Shown: positions 55,193 to 64,000 of the stretch, one piece after another
Position numbering within the stretch: the stretch's first letter is position 1
How the letters are laid out: every line of letters begins with the position of its first letter
Assembly (NCBI RefSeq): GCF_024172705.1
Contig: NZ_CP092900.1
Span: 552,119 to 616,118 of the forward strand
Direction of reading: 5' to 3'
Length of the DNA stretch: 64,000 bases
Source of the DNA: Candidatus Comchoanobacter bicostacola
Lineage (GTDB): Bacteria; Pseudomonadota; Gammaproteobacteria; Comchoanobacterales; Comchoanobacteraceae
Position numbers and translations under genes: made by a program
Notes under the pieces: model-generated
What the model saw: the letters and a program-made list of their open reading frames with translations, nothing else
What the model was told of the DNA's origin: nothing
The model's database searches: none

Positions 55193-57274
55193 TCAAGCAT
55201 CGATACCAACAACCTTTCGTTGACCATTGGACTCAGGTGGTGTTACAACACCACAGCGCTCCATTTCTTCCACTAAATTTGCAGCTCTATTATAACCGAT
55301 TCTAAACTTTCGTTGCACCGATGAAATTGAAACTTTTTTAACTTCTCGCACAAACTCAACCGCTTCTTGATAAAGTGCATCCCCGTTTTCTGAACCACCT
55401 TCAGAAGATATTGATTGCTCAGTAGCTTGAGTAATGGACTCTAAATACTTAGGCTTTCCTAGTTTTTTAACTTCTTTAACAACCTGGTGTACCTCATTAT
55501 CACTGACATAAGCACCATGAACTCGGGTAGGAACACCTGCACCTGATGGCAAATACAGCATATCACCTAGCCCTAAGAGCTGTTCTGCACCTTGCTGATC
55601 TAATATTGTTCTTGAATCAATACGTGTAGAAACCTGGAATGAAATCCGACAAGGGATATTAGATTTAATCAACCCCGTGATCACGTCTACTGAAGGTCTC
55701 TGAGTTGCTAAAATAATATGAATACCTGCAGCCCTTGATTTTTGTGCCAAGCGAGCAATTAATTGCTCAACCTTTTTACCTACTACCATAAACATATCAG
55801 CAAACTCATCAACAACTACGACGATATAGGGTAGTGTCTCGTAACCACTGTCACCCTCGCCCATAGATTGTTCAATAGCCTCATCTAAAAGCCCCTTGCT
55901 CTTACTCTGTTTCTTCACTTTATCATTATAACCAGAGATATTTCTCACGCCAAGTGCTGCCATTAATTGATAGCGCCGCTCCATCTCTGCCACACACCAG
56001 CGCAGTACGCCAGCAGCATCTTCCATATCTGTTACTACAGGAGTCAATAAATGGGGGATGTCCTCATAAACAGACAATTCAAGCATCTTAGGATCAATCA
56101 TAATCAACCTTAAGTCCTCTGGCGTTGATTTATATAGTAAACTCAGTAGCAATGCATTTAAAAAGACTGACTTACCCGCACCCGTAGTACCCGCAACCAG
56201 CAAATGAGGCATCTTCCCTATATCAGCACAAACCGCTTCACCACCGATGCCTTTACCTAAAGCAACGGTCAATGGCGATTTACTCTGTTTAAATAAATTG
56301 GTAGAAATAATTTCTTTTAAATATACAGACTGCCTATTTTTATTAGGAAACTCCAATCCAATGACTGATTTACCAGGAATGACATCAACTACGCGCACTC
56401 GTGACACAGACAATGATCGCGCCAAGTCTTTTGCTAAAGTAATAATTTTACTGACCTTGGTTCCATCGGCTAATGCAATTTCATAACGGACAATTACAGG
56501 CCCTACCAGAACGTTGACAACCTGCCCCTTAATTCCAAAGTTTGCTAACTGTTCTTCTATTTTTAATGAAAATTGATGCTGTTCTTGCTTATCACCAGAA
56601 AAATCAACCGGTTTTACATCATTAAGCAAATCTGAACTAATCTCCTTCTTAACTGGCTGAGACTTTAACTTTGCCGTTAGGGGTCGCTTTTTTTGTACCG
56701 GCTTTGACTCGATAACTGGTTCTTCTTTGACGACAAATGGTTCATCATATTCTTTAGAGCGACTAAAGAGTTCTGTCCATTGTATCGCTAACCATAATGT
56801 CATCCCTAATAAGAAACAACCCGACAGCAAAATAGTTGATCCAACAACATCAACCCATAAAGCCAACTTCCATGCTGTTAAATCACCTATAAATCCTCCA
56901 GCGCCTTGCGGGAAAAAGTTATTTTGAGGAACATGCATACTAACAAGTGCCAGTAGACTCCATAGAGAGAGTAAAAAACCACTCAGCGACTCTCCACACC
57001 AAGAATAACTCGGAAACAATGCCCGATACGCAGCAAATAATGAGCATATAGGGATTAAGTACGCCCCGTAGCCTAATAAATAAATCAATGTAGCAGACAA
57101 ATGCGCACCCAACAATCCTTCCCAATTATGGATATATGTAGCACTAGAATAATGATAAAAAGATGGATCTGAAGCATCGAATGACATAAGTGCTACTGCA
57201 GCAAATATTGCCATTAGAAGATTAACTACAAACAGTTTATCCTGCCTTGAAGAATTTTTATACGTGTCGACCAT
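55193..57274 (-). CDS. ftsK: DNA translocase FtsK, short form
   Basis: 693 residues, against 1329 in E. coli. Four membrane helices in the first 180 residues, a short basic linker in place of the long Pro/Gln-rich one, then the RecA-like motor with [17 protein letters not shown] (Walker A near residue 360), [13 protein letters not shown] (Walker B) and [16 protein letters not shown]-terminal gamma winged helix ([25 protein letters not shown]) should read KOPS sequences. Needed for chromosome segregation at the septum and dimer resolution with XerCD/dif. Confidence 0.95.
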   Translation of the reverse strand: MVDTYKNSSRQDKLFVVNLLMAIFAAVALMSFDASDPSFYHYSSATYIHNWEGLLGAHLSATLIYLLGYGAYLIPICSLFAAYRALFPSYSWCGESLSGFLLSLWSLLALVSMHVPQNNFFPQGAGGFIGDLTAWKLALWVDVVGSTILLSGCFLLGMTLWLAIQWTELFSRSKEYDEPFVVKEEPVIESKPVQKKRPLTAKLKSQPVKKEISSDLLNDVKPVDFSGDKQEQHQFSLKIEEQLANFGIKGQVVNVLVGPVIVRYEIALADGTKVSKIITLAKDLARSLSVSRVRVVDVIPGKSVIGLEFPNKNRQSVYLKEIISTNLFKQSKSPLTVALGKGIGGEAVCADIGKMPHLLVAGTTGAGKSVFLNALLLSLLYKSTPEDLRLIMIDPKMLELSVYEDIPHLLTPVVTDMEDAAGVLRWCVAEMERRYQLMAALGVRNISGYNDKVKKQSKSKGLLDEAIEQSMGEGDSGYETLPYIVVVVDEFADMFMVVGKKVEQLIARLAQKSRAAGIHIILATQRPSVDVITGLIKSNIPCRISFQVSTRIDSRTILDQQGAEQLLGLGDMLYLPSGAGVPTRVHGAYVSDNEVHQVVKEVKKLGKPKYLESITQATEQSISSEGGSENGDALYQEAVEFVREVKKVSISSVQRKFRIGYNRAANLVEEMERCGVVTPPESNGQRKVVGIDA

Positions 57275-57324
57275 ACAGAGCTCTCTTTATCACTCTGTAA
57301 CTGTACTCCATCCAGAGCAAACAT

Positions 57325-58278
57325 TCAATCCTGAGCTAAATACTCAGTTAAATATCGGTCTGCATCGAGAGCTGCCATACAACCAGTGCCTGCTGATGTA
57401 ATCGCCTGTCTATATACAGAGTCCATAACGTCACCAGCTGCAAAAACACCTGGGACACTAGTTGCTGTTAAATTCGTAGTCCCATCCCGATTAGGAACCA
57501 AGTATCCGTTCACCATATCTAACTGATCCTTGAATATCCCTGTGTTGGGTGTATGACCAATGGCTATAAAAACAGCCGATAACTGAATATCAACATCCGG
57601 ACCATCCTGGGTATCTGTTAACCTTACCCCTGTGACCTGTGCCTCATCACCCAGTATTTCTTTCACTGTTTTATTCCAAGAAAAGACAAGCTTACCCTCT
57701 TTCTCAAGTGCAAATAAGCGTGACTGAAGTGTTTTATCAGCTCTCAAAGCATCACGACGATGAACCAAAGTTACTTTGCTGGCAATTTTACTTAAATAAA
57801 TAGCTTCCTCAGCAGCGGTATCACCTCCACCGACTACTGCAACTTCTTTATCCTTAAAGAAAAAACCATCACAAGTAGCACAAGCCGAAACACCTTTTCC
57901 GCTATACGCCATCTCTGACTCTAAACCTAACCAGTTAGCTGATGCACCCGTTGAGATAATTAATGAGTCGCAACTGTAATTTCCAGTTTCACCCTTTAAC
58001 TTAAAAGGCTTATCACTCAAATCAACCGCTACAATATGATCTCGAACAATGGAACACGAGAGATGTTTTGCATGCTCCATCATTCTATCCATTAACTCAG
58101 GGCCCTGCAAACCAGTTGCATCCCCTGGCCAATTTTCAACATCGGTAGTCCCCATGAGCTGTCCACCTTCTTCAGCCCCTGTAATTACAACTGGGTTTAA
58201 GCTAGCCCGAGCTGCATATATAGCTGCTGTTAAACCTGCTGGACCTGAGCCTAAAATAATCAACTTATGATGTTCCAC
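57325..58278 (-). CDS. trxB: Thioredoxin reductase
   Basis: 317 residues. FAD motif [16 protein letters not shown], redox-active CATC in [16 protein letters not shown] motif [17 protein letters not shown], and FAD end [20 protein letters not shown]. It reduces thioredoxin with NADPH. It lies 50 bp upstream of ftsK on the same strand, a common gammaproteobacterial order. Confidence 0.97.
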   Translation of the reverse strand: MEHHKLIILGSGPAGLTAAIYAARASLNPVVITGAEEGGQLMGTTDVENWPGDATGLQGPELMDRMMEHAKHLSCSIVRDHIVAVDLSDKPFKLKGETGNYSCDSLIISTGASANWLGLESEMAYSGKGVSACATCDGFFFKDKEVAVVGGGDTAAEEAIYLSKIASKVTLVHRRDALRADKTLQSRLFALEKEGKLVFSWNKTVKEILGDEAQVTGVRLTDTQDGPDVDIQLSAVFIAIGHTPNTGIFKDQLDMVNGYLVPNRDGTTNLTATSVPGVFAAGDVMDSVYRQAITSAGTGCMAALDADRYLTEYLAQD

Positions 58279-58338
58279 AACCTACCTCTTAATTTGCTAA
58301 CGAGATTGTAACGAGATCATCCTCAGACATCAAGTGAA

Positions 58339-59169
58339 TTAAAAGCGGAATAAGCGTGCTAAAAACTCAATCAACTGAGCAAACCAACCTAAAGGTGCTT
58401 CCTCTTCTACTAGCTCAGCATCCATTAAGTCTAGATAATCAGGAACATCACTCATTTCATCAATATCATATTGAGAATCTACCTCTTCTACTTCAGACAC
58501 ATAGATAGATGATAGTTCCATAGGTTCTTGAACAACAAACTCCTCAGAGATAAGCTCATCCCAAGATAAAGGCCACAATGCTACAGAAACCCCGATACTT
58601 AGCGACGACTGCCTATCATATGAGTATAGTGAATCATCGTTAATAGCCGCTGTTAAATCTGTAGACAGCAATGGCAGGCGGTATTCTGCATAGGCATTGA
58701 GTGATTCAGCAATTGTGAATGAAAATTTACTATATAATTCTGAATGCAATCCCTGCAAATCAACGTCTGCAGACCACGCGTGGTATACATCCAATCCGAA
58801 AGTACAGGACACTTTGTTGTTATAAAGGGGTAAATACGTATAAAGTAAAGCACCAGTCTTCACATGATTACGTAACACCTCAACTTGCACATACGGGTTA
58901 ATTACGCCATATTGCTCGTGTGAAAACTGCACGCCCGCTGTCAATTGATTGAATTCAGCCGTGGACGCCCCCAAAGCTTCAAAAAGCACTTTATTGTCCC
59001 AATAAAACTGCTGTAAATCATAACCTGTACGGTTACCAGAATAAGTTTCTAGAGCGACTGCTTTTGTTCTAAATCCTGAGGAAACATCCAGTGTTTGTTT
59101 AATATCAGCATGCGCGAAGCCAGATAGACACAGTGTTGCCATTACACCCATTTTCAATTTTATTTCCAT
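58339..59169 (-). CDS. Probable outer-membrane or surface protein
   Basis: 276 residues. A signal peptide is visible (MGVMATLCLSGFAHA, then Asp). The mature part up to about residue 200 has alternating hydrophobic/polar segments and many Tyr and aromatic residues (GVINPYVQVEVLRNH, NNKVSCTFGLDVYHAW), like a small beta-barrel. Then an acidic segment follows (ELSSIYVSEVEEVDSQYDIDEMSD), and an end in FLARLFRF, with the C-terminal Phe typical of barrels inserted by BamA. I recognise no family. The acidic insert before the last strand is odd. Confidence 0.65.
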   Translation of the reverse strand: MEIKLKMGVMATLCLSGFAHADIKQTLDVSSGFRTKAVALETYSGNRTGYDLQQFYWDNKVLFEALGASTAEFNQLTAGVQFSHEQYGVINPYVQVEVLRNHVKTGALLYTYLPLYNNKVSCTFGLDVYHAWSADVDLQGLHSELYSKFSFTIAESLNAYAEYRLPLLSTDLTAAINDDSLYSYDRQSSLSIGVSVALWPLSWDELISEEFVVQEPMELSSIYVSEVEEVDSQYDIDEMSDVPDYLDLMDAELVEEEAPLGWFAQLIEFLARLFRF

Positions 59170-59236
59170 ATCTATATTCCTTTAGTTAATGTTGACGCAA
59201 TCATACTGTAACTTAAGCGGGAACACAATCCTAAAT

Positions 59237-60133
59237 TTAACTAGACAGCAAAATCCATAATTTATCCAACATAGGGTATTGCTGGGCAACATCTTGCTTT
59301 GCCAGTAATTTGATCAACATCAGACCTTCTACTGTTTTCCCTTTCATAGGGCCGTTTAAGATATCATTAGGCTTCATGCCCTGCTGTAGATACCCACCGA
59401 ACTGGCCATTGCGTCCGCCTGCAAGAGTAACCATCAAATCACCAATACCCGAAAGCTCTGTAACCATAGAAGCCTCTCCAGAACGATCAGATAAGAACGT
59501 CTGCATTTCCTTTAATGCGCAAGTCACCCAATATGCACGTGCGTTTTCAGAGCTAGAAAATGCGGCAATTGCCAACGCATAACAATTTTTCAATGCACCC
59601 AACCAACAGGCACTTTCCATATCTTTCACAATTGATACATCATAACAATCATTTTGGATCATTTGACACACTGATTCAGACATCTCTCCCGCTAGAGCAA
59701 CATATGAGCGGCCGCCATTTGCAAGATCTTGTGCTATACAAGGGCCAGAGATTGCACTAACCGGGTTTGGTATTTGCGATGCGACATATGAGGCTATAGG
59801 AATAAGATCCTCTGCAATAATTACAATGCCCTTAGTCAACAACAATACAGGAACTGATTTAGAGTAGCGAGCCACCTCAGACAATGCCCAATCAATGCCT
59901 GCGGAACTAACACCAATCACCAGCAAGTCTGGATCGATCAAACGCTCTGAGCTAACAACTAAACGACTGGGCCAGCTGACACTAAAGCGAACATCCTTAC
60001 CCTTTGACTCAATCGATTTTATCACACTATGATCATATTCCGTTGGGAAAATATGAACATTATGATAATTAGCTTGATTGTGTGCAAACGCTGACGACAT
60101 AACGCCAGCGCCTAACACCTGAATATTCAGCAT
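59237..60133 (-). CDS. gpsA: Glycerol-3-phosphate dehydrogenase (NAD(P)+)
   Basis: 298 residues, shorter than E. coli GpsA (339). NAD-binding motif VLGAGVMSSAFAHN at the start (classical GxGxxG partly degenerate), LLTKGI, ISGPCIAQDLANG, the catalytic Lys in WLGALKNCYALAIAAFSS, and LSGIGDLMVTLAGGRNGQFG. It makes sn-glycerol-3-phosphate for phospholipids, in line with plsX in the window. It lies 2 bp after rpsA. Confidence 0.88.
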   Translation of the reverse strand: MLNIQVLGAGVMSSAFAHNQANYHNVHIFPTEYDHSVIKSIESKGKDVRFSVSWPSRLVVSSERLIDPDLLVIGVSSAGIDWALSEVARYSKSVPVLLLTKGIVIIAEDLIPIASYVASQIPNPVSAISGPCIAQDLANGGRSYVALAGEMSESVCQMIQNDCYDVSIVKDMESACWLGALKNCYALAIAAFSSSENARAYWVTCALKEMQTFLSDRSGEASMVTELSGIGDLMVTLAGGRNGQFGGYLQQGMKPNDILNGPMKGKTVEGLMLIKLLAKQDVAQQYPMLDKLWILLSS

Positions 60134-60135
60134 GA

Positions 60136-61764
60136 TTACTTAGAGGAGTCTAAATGTCCTTTCATTAGATCACCAAATGTAGAAGCACTTCCGCTACCAG
60201 AGTTATCAAATTCACTTTGATTCATACGGCTCAACAGCACCATCTGATTTCTTCTTTCATCAGAAACCACATACAAAGCTAACTCATCACCCTCTTGTAA
60301 CGCCTCAGATTCGTCAAACTCACTACGTTTCACACTTCCAGAAATACCAGCATCTAATGCAACAACTACTTTTCTCGCATCAAGTGACAATACCTTACCA
60401 GAAACTGAAGACCCTACAGGGTTACTGGATATGAATTGATCAAATGGATCAACATCAAGCTGTTTTAATCCAAGAGAAATACGCTCACGGTCAGAATCAA
60501 TAGCTAAGATAATAGCTTCAACTTCCTGGCCTTTCTTATATGAATGCAAAGCCTTTTCACCAGGCAACACCCATGAAAGATCAGTAAGGTGTACTAAACC
60601 ATCAATACTACCTTCCAAACCAATAAAGATACCAAAGTCAGTAATTGATCGAATCGCACCTTTAACACGTGAACCAATTTCGTGATTTTGTCTAAACTCA
60701 TCCCAAGGATTCAGCATACATTGCTTAATACCTAAAGAAATTCGTCTTCTTGACTCATCAATGTCTAAGACCATGACCTCAATTTCTTGGTCAATTTCTA
60801 CAACTTTACTTGGATGGATGTTTTTATTGGTCCAATCCATTTCAGACATGTGAACCAGCCCTTCAATACCGTCTTCAATCTCAACAAAGCAACCGTACTC
60901 GGTTATATTCGTTACACGACCAAATAATCTTGATTTCACAGGGTTGCGCTCAAGTAAATCTTTCCAGGGGTCTCCCTGAAGCTGCTTCAAGCCAAGTGAC
61001 ACACGCTTCTTCTCGCGGTCAAATGACAACACCTTTACGACCACATCATCATGCACTTTGAGCATTTCAGATGGGTGTTTAATTCTTTTCCATGACATAT
61101 CTAGAATATGTAGCAAACCATCAATACCGCCTAGGTCAATAAATGCACCATAGTCAGTTAAGTTCTTAACAACCCCTTTAACTTCTTGACCTTCAGTTAG
61201 GTTATTTAGTAACTCTGCACGCTCACCACTGGTCTCTTCTTCGATTACTGCGCGCCTTGAAACAACCACGTTGTTACGCTTCTTGTCCATCTTAACGACT
61301 TTGAACTCGAATTCTTGTTGCGAAGCAACCATATCTAAATCTTTAATCGGTCTTAAATCAACCTGGGAACCTGGCAAGAATGCGCGAACACCATCAATGT
61401 TAACAGTGAACCCACCCTTAACGCGATCAATAATTTGACCCACAACATTTTCTTCACTTTTCAGTGCATTTTCTAAACGATTCCAAACTGCTAAGCGAAT
61501 TGCTTTTTCTAGAGATACACACGTCTCACCAAAACCGTTATCAATGGTTTCAAGTAAGAAGTCTAACTCTGTACCTTCTGAAACGTCTTCATTACTAGAC
61601 TGTACAAATTCAGAAAAAGGAACTAAAGCCTCTGATTTTAGGCCGACATCTACTGTAACATAGTCGTTACTCATAGACACAACTCTACCTTTTACTAATG
61701 ATCCGGAACGAACGCCATAGGATGGCAGGGAAGCAACTAATTGCTCAAATGATTTATCTGACAT
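60136..61764 (-). CDS. rpsA: 30S ribosomal protein S1
   Basis: 542 residues (E. coli 557). Six S1 domains in order, each with the GxVxxxxxxGxFVxxxxxxGLVHxSE pattern: for example VKGRVVSMSNDYVTVDVG, VKGVVKNLTDYGAFIDLGG, FGRVTNITEYGCFVEIEDG and VKGAIRSITDFGIFIGLEG. The first two bind the ribosome, the others mRNA. Starts at ATG 61762-61764, followed within 2 bp by gpsA. Confidence 0.96.
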   Translation of the reverse strand: MSDKSFEQLVASLPSYGVRSGSLVKGRVVSMSNDYVTVDVGLKSEALVPFSEFVQSSNEDVSEGTELDFLLETIDNGFGETCVSLEKAIRLAVWNRLENALKSEENVVGQIIDRVKGGFTVNIDGVRAFLPGSQVDLRPIKDLDMVASQQEFEFKVVKMDKKRNNVVVSRRAVIEEETSGERAELLNNLTEGQEVKGVVKNLTDYGAFIDLGGIDGLLHILDMSWKRIKHPSEMLKVHDDVVVKVLSFDREKKRVSLGLKQLQGDPWKDLLERNPVKSRLFGRVTNITEYGCFVEIEDGIEGLVHMSEMDWTNKNIHPSKVVEIDQEIEVMVLDIDESRRRISLGIKQCMLNPWDEFRQNHEIGSRVKGAIRSITDFGIFIGLEGSIDGLVHLTDLSWVLPGEKALHSYKKGQEVEAIILAIDSDRERISLGLKQLDVDPFDQFISSNPVGSSVSGKVLSLDARKVVVALDAGISGSVKRSEFDESEALQEGDELALYVVSDERRNQMVLLSRMNQSEFDNSGSGSASTFGDLMKGHLDSSK

Positions 61765-61803
61765 ATTTCTTAAGTTTTACACTTATTTAGTTAGTTTAAC
61801 AAA

Positions 61804-61820
61804 ACATGGATATACCATGT
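61804..61820 (-). promoter_or_regulatory. Inverted repeat in the rpsA leader
   Basis: ACATGG-ATATA-CCATGT, 6-bp arms and 5-bp loop, about 40 bp before the rpsA ATG. S1 controls its own translation in E. coli through leader structure; whether this hairpin has that role cannot be said. Confidence 0.35.
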
Positions 61821-61838
61821 CACCAAATTCAAGAGAGT

Positions 61839-62009
61839 TTAACTGAAATAAATAGATAATTCAACATTATCAGCAAAAAACCCACTATATTTTTCTTCGA
61901 CTAATTGCTGCCTGTCATTTTTAATTATACAGAGCCCTTTTAAAGCATCCTGTCTAGCATGGCGCTCCCTATTAAAGGCAACTGACGTTAATATTGTTTT
62001 ATAATTCAT
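61839..62009 (-). CDS. Possible small protein, 56 residues
   Basis: An ATG at 62007-62009, with GGTGAG 5-10 bp upstream, opens a frame of 56 codons: MNYKTILTSVAFNRERHARQ at the start and ELSIYFS at the end. Basic and polar, no motif recognised. It sits in a 473-bp gap otherwise empty between rpsA and the 62238 gene; the remaining 62010-62237 shows no gene, promoter or terminator I could support. Could be a remnant. Confidence 0.35.
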   Translation of the reverse strand: MNYKTILTSVAFNRERHARQDALKGLCIIKNDRQQLVEEKYSGFFADNVELSIYFS

Positions 62010-62237
62010 TTTTCTCACCCATCATTTTATTCTACTTTTTAGCAAGGTTTATCAGATTTATTTTTTAACCCCTCTTCTTACTAAGGCTTATTCTCATTAA
62101 TATCAGACTTTGAATTCATTTTAATGATTCCCTTATTGGTGATTAACGTACTATCTTTGGGCTCTCTAGATTGTAATGAATTACTAGCGGCCACTAGGTG
62201 AATAAAGGACCCCCGTATATTTTACAAAACTATTGTC

Positions 62238-63503
62238 TCATATTTTAGAACTTAAACCGGCTTTAGCACTTTCTAAAAAATTAGGAACAGAAACCTTTAC
62301 AAGCCGATCTTTTCCTTGCAAAGCTTGATTAAACTTAGGGCTAAAAACACCGACTAACTCTGGGGCTTGTCTAAATAAGTTTTCTTCAAAAGCCTTGTTA
62401 GCACGATCACCTAAACCGCCATTTCCAACACAGCCTAACGCCTCGCCCATGACACTCTCTGCACACCGAAAATCAACTTTTAAATGCTGTGCTGCACGAG
62501 AAAGCGCACTTGAATCCTGGTAATTGACAATCACTGGAAAACACAACTTAGCATCCTTTAGTTTACTTTCCAAATACCCTGCTAGCGGATCACCCTTCTT
62601 AACAACTGGAGGGTTAACTGATAAGCCTTTAAAATTGGTACTAGACACGCTAGGATCCGTTGCAACAGCAACCACTGCATCTAAAAATATACTTTTAGCT
62701 AATGATTGATGCTCAGGAGTTAACCCATACAGAAAAGCACCCGGTGTAACCATACTAAATGCTTCTCCATTCTCAGCTGCAACTGTAATGGCCTGTGCTA
62801 GAATTTGCTTATATTTTATAAGCAAGCCCTCTTCTCCTTCTTTCGTTAACCGTTTATCATTACAAAAAGACTGATAGTCTTTTGATTTCTTCGCACTATC
62901 ATTCAGTTTTGGCGTGTTTACATAGTAGAGCGTTCTAATGAAATCTTCCCCTCTAATATCACAGTCTTTACTCTCCTTGTTCATATCATACCATTGATGA
63001 ACAGCACCTCGGGCTATTTGATAGGAAGCTAAACTCTCTAGAGCATGCGCATCCTTTATACGCTCGCCTCTCTTAGCACGCTGTATTTCCATTACTAGAT
63101 CAGGGCTTATATGCGACCCATCATAATAAATAGCAACCTCTGCTTGACGCCCTTGAACCGCAGTATTAGTTTTTAAATATTTTAAGTAACCACTTTCTGC
63201 GCTTGGATCACCTATTCCTTCTCCATCAAATAAACTTCTACACTGCTGTCGCAAATATTGCCTAGTATCACGACGTTGCGCATACAGATACTCAGGTCTA
63301 CCAGCCTCAGCAACAACAGCGCTTATCATATCCGCTTGCTCCTTGCTAAAATCATTTGGGAAAAAAGCCGTGATACCTTTCCCAGGCTCAGTCACGGCTC
63401 GCCTAGATACAGGTGCACCAGCAGGTGACGAATCAGAGCGTTTTACACCGCCTCCAGACGGTACTGGATTAACACGCCAAAATTGCTTGTGCCGCTCAGC
63501 CAT
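62238..63503 (-). CDS. Hypothetical protein, 421 residues
   Basis: Start ATG 63501-63503. N-terminal 45 residues are low-complexity, with Gly/Pro/Ser/Arg (PVPSGGGVKRSDSS), then a mixed alpha/beta protein. A conserved-looking stretch reads AENGEAFSMVTPGAFLYG, then FPVIVNYQDSSALSRAA and GCVGNGGLGDRANKAFEE with NLFRQAPELVGVF. This pattern is like a nucleotide- or ADP-ribose-binding fold, but I cannot assign it. No signal peptide. A disordered N-terminus before a compact domain is common in secreted effectors. Confidence 0.75.
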   Translation of the reverse strand: MAERHKQFWRVNPVPSGGGVKRSDSSPAGAPVSRRAVTEPGKGITAFFPNDFSKEQADMISAVVAEAGRPEYLYAQRRDTRQYLRQQCRSLFDGEGIGDPSAESGYLKYLKTNTAVQGRQAEVAIYYDGSHISPDLVMEIQRAKRGERIKDAHALESLASYQIARGAVHQWYDMNKESKDCDIRGEDFIRTLYYVNTPKLNDSAKKSKDYQSFCNDKRLTKEGEEGLLIKYKQILAQAITVAAENGEAFSMVTPGAFLYGLTPEHQSLAKSIFLDAVVAVATDPSVSSTNFKGLSVNPPVVKKGDPLAGYLESKLKDAKLCFPVIVNYQDSSALSRAAQHLKVDFRCAESVMGEALGCVGNGGLGDRANKAFEENLFRQAPELVGVFSPKFNQALQGKDRLVKVSVPNFLESAKAGLSSKI

Positions 63504-63685
63504 CTTCCCCCACCTAAACGTAATAAAAAACGCAAACTGCTGGAATATATATTTAACTATATTTAAAAACCCTTTTTTTCTCTCACAATTTCTACCTTCT
63601 TAAATTGGTTATTGATATATTATATACTAATGTATTAAAAAATCGGATTTTTTTAGATTTAAAAACAATATACTAAAACTGGCTG

Positions 63686-64000
63686 CTAACCTACTATATC
63701 CTGTAAAGCCAGTAGTCGATTAGATAACACCGCATACTGCCCACACAATGCAGCCACATAAAATAATCGCTCATATGAGGGTTTTGTAGCTATAAAGACC
63801 GATAGCATTGCTTGTTCTACAGCACTGGTATTTTGCAAAATAGAAAGATGTGCATTAATTGGATCTGGTATAAAGTCTCTTACATAGATAGGACACAACC
63901 ATGAAGCACCTATTATCTCTCCTTGGAACTTTTTAGATGAGGCTTCACTGCAGCCCTTCCACCAGCGCTCATAATCAGAGACATTGCCTAATTGAGCATA
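63686..64000 (-). CDS. Hypothetical protein, N-terminal part beyond window edge
   Basis: The frame ends at 63686 and is open to the right edge (105 codons including the stop), so the start is outside. Visible residues include YAQLGNVSDYERWWKGCSEA and FIPDPINAHLSILQ. The TTG at 63898 is not the start because coding continues upstream. No family recognised. Confidence 0.6.
   Translation of the reverse strand, partial: YAQLGNVSDYERWWKGCSEASSKKFQGEIIGASWLCPIYVRDFIPDPINAHLSILQNTSAVEQAMLSVFIATKPSYERLFYVAALCGQYAVLSNRLLALQDIVG

Overview
This 64 kb window looks like a piece of chromosome from an AT-rich, host-associated gammaproteobacterium with a reduced genome. Evidence for the lineage is gene order: the rpsU-dnaG-rpoD block, rpmF-plsX-acpP-mltG-tmk-holB, clpA facing infA, ftsK close to serS, and rpsA with gpsA. 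Evidence for an intracellular, Legionella/Coxiella-like life is the set of eukaryotic-like or effector-like genes (leucine-rich repeats with F-box-like tails, a lipase-like protein with calmodulin-type IQ motifs), an IcmL/DotI-like protein, and two MFS permeases of a kind typical of that group. The exact genus cannot be told from the sequence.

Layout. Positions 1-6400 are an accessory island on the minus strand. It is a tandem family of BspA-type leucine-rich-repeat genes whose C-termini carry an F-box-like LPPE motif. Some copies look intact, one is frameshifted, one is truncated, and several are only ghosts. From 6439 the core genome starts: rsmI, a lipase/IQ protein, rpsU-dnaG-rpoD, a tRNA-Leu(CAA), a fused secDF, suhB and trmJ. 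Then come an orphan gene, ndk, a miniature mreC, mreB, gatCAB, two MFS genes, and the tmk/holB/acpP/plsX/rpmF operon with a stump of mltG.

From 30.5 to 41 kb, unknown membrane and repeat proteins alternate with core genes: gph-like phosphatase, IcmL-like protein, tyrosine recombinase, rpmE, dusA, recJ. From 41 to 61.8 kb the window is mostly core: infA, clpA, icd, mnmA, mfd, a ZIP transporter, lgt, mdh, an mscS channel, serS, ftsK, trxB, gpsA, rpsA, with two orphans. The last 2 kb hold a 421-residue orphan and a partial orphan.

The genes cover transcription initiation (RpoD without region 1.1), replication (DnaG, delta', Tmk), translation (S1, S21-like, L31, L32, IF-1, GatCAB, SerRS, RNA modification), protein export (SecDF), proteolysis (ClpA), repair (Mfd, RecJ) and parts of carbon metabolism (Icd, Mdh). 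Envelope functions look trimmed: MreC lost its coiled coil, MltG lost its catalytic domain, fab genes are missing from the acpP cluster, and lolA/rarA are absent between ftsK and serS. Possible host-interaction functions lie in the LRR/F-box array, the lipase/IQ protein and several large orphans.
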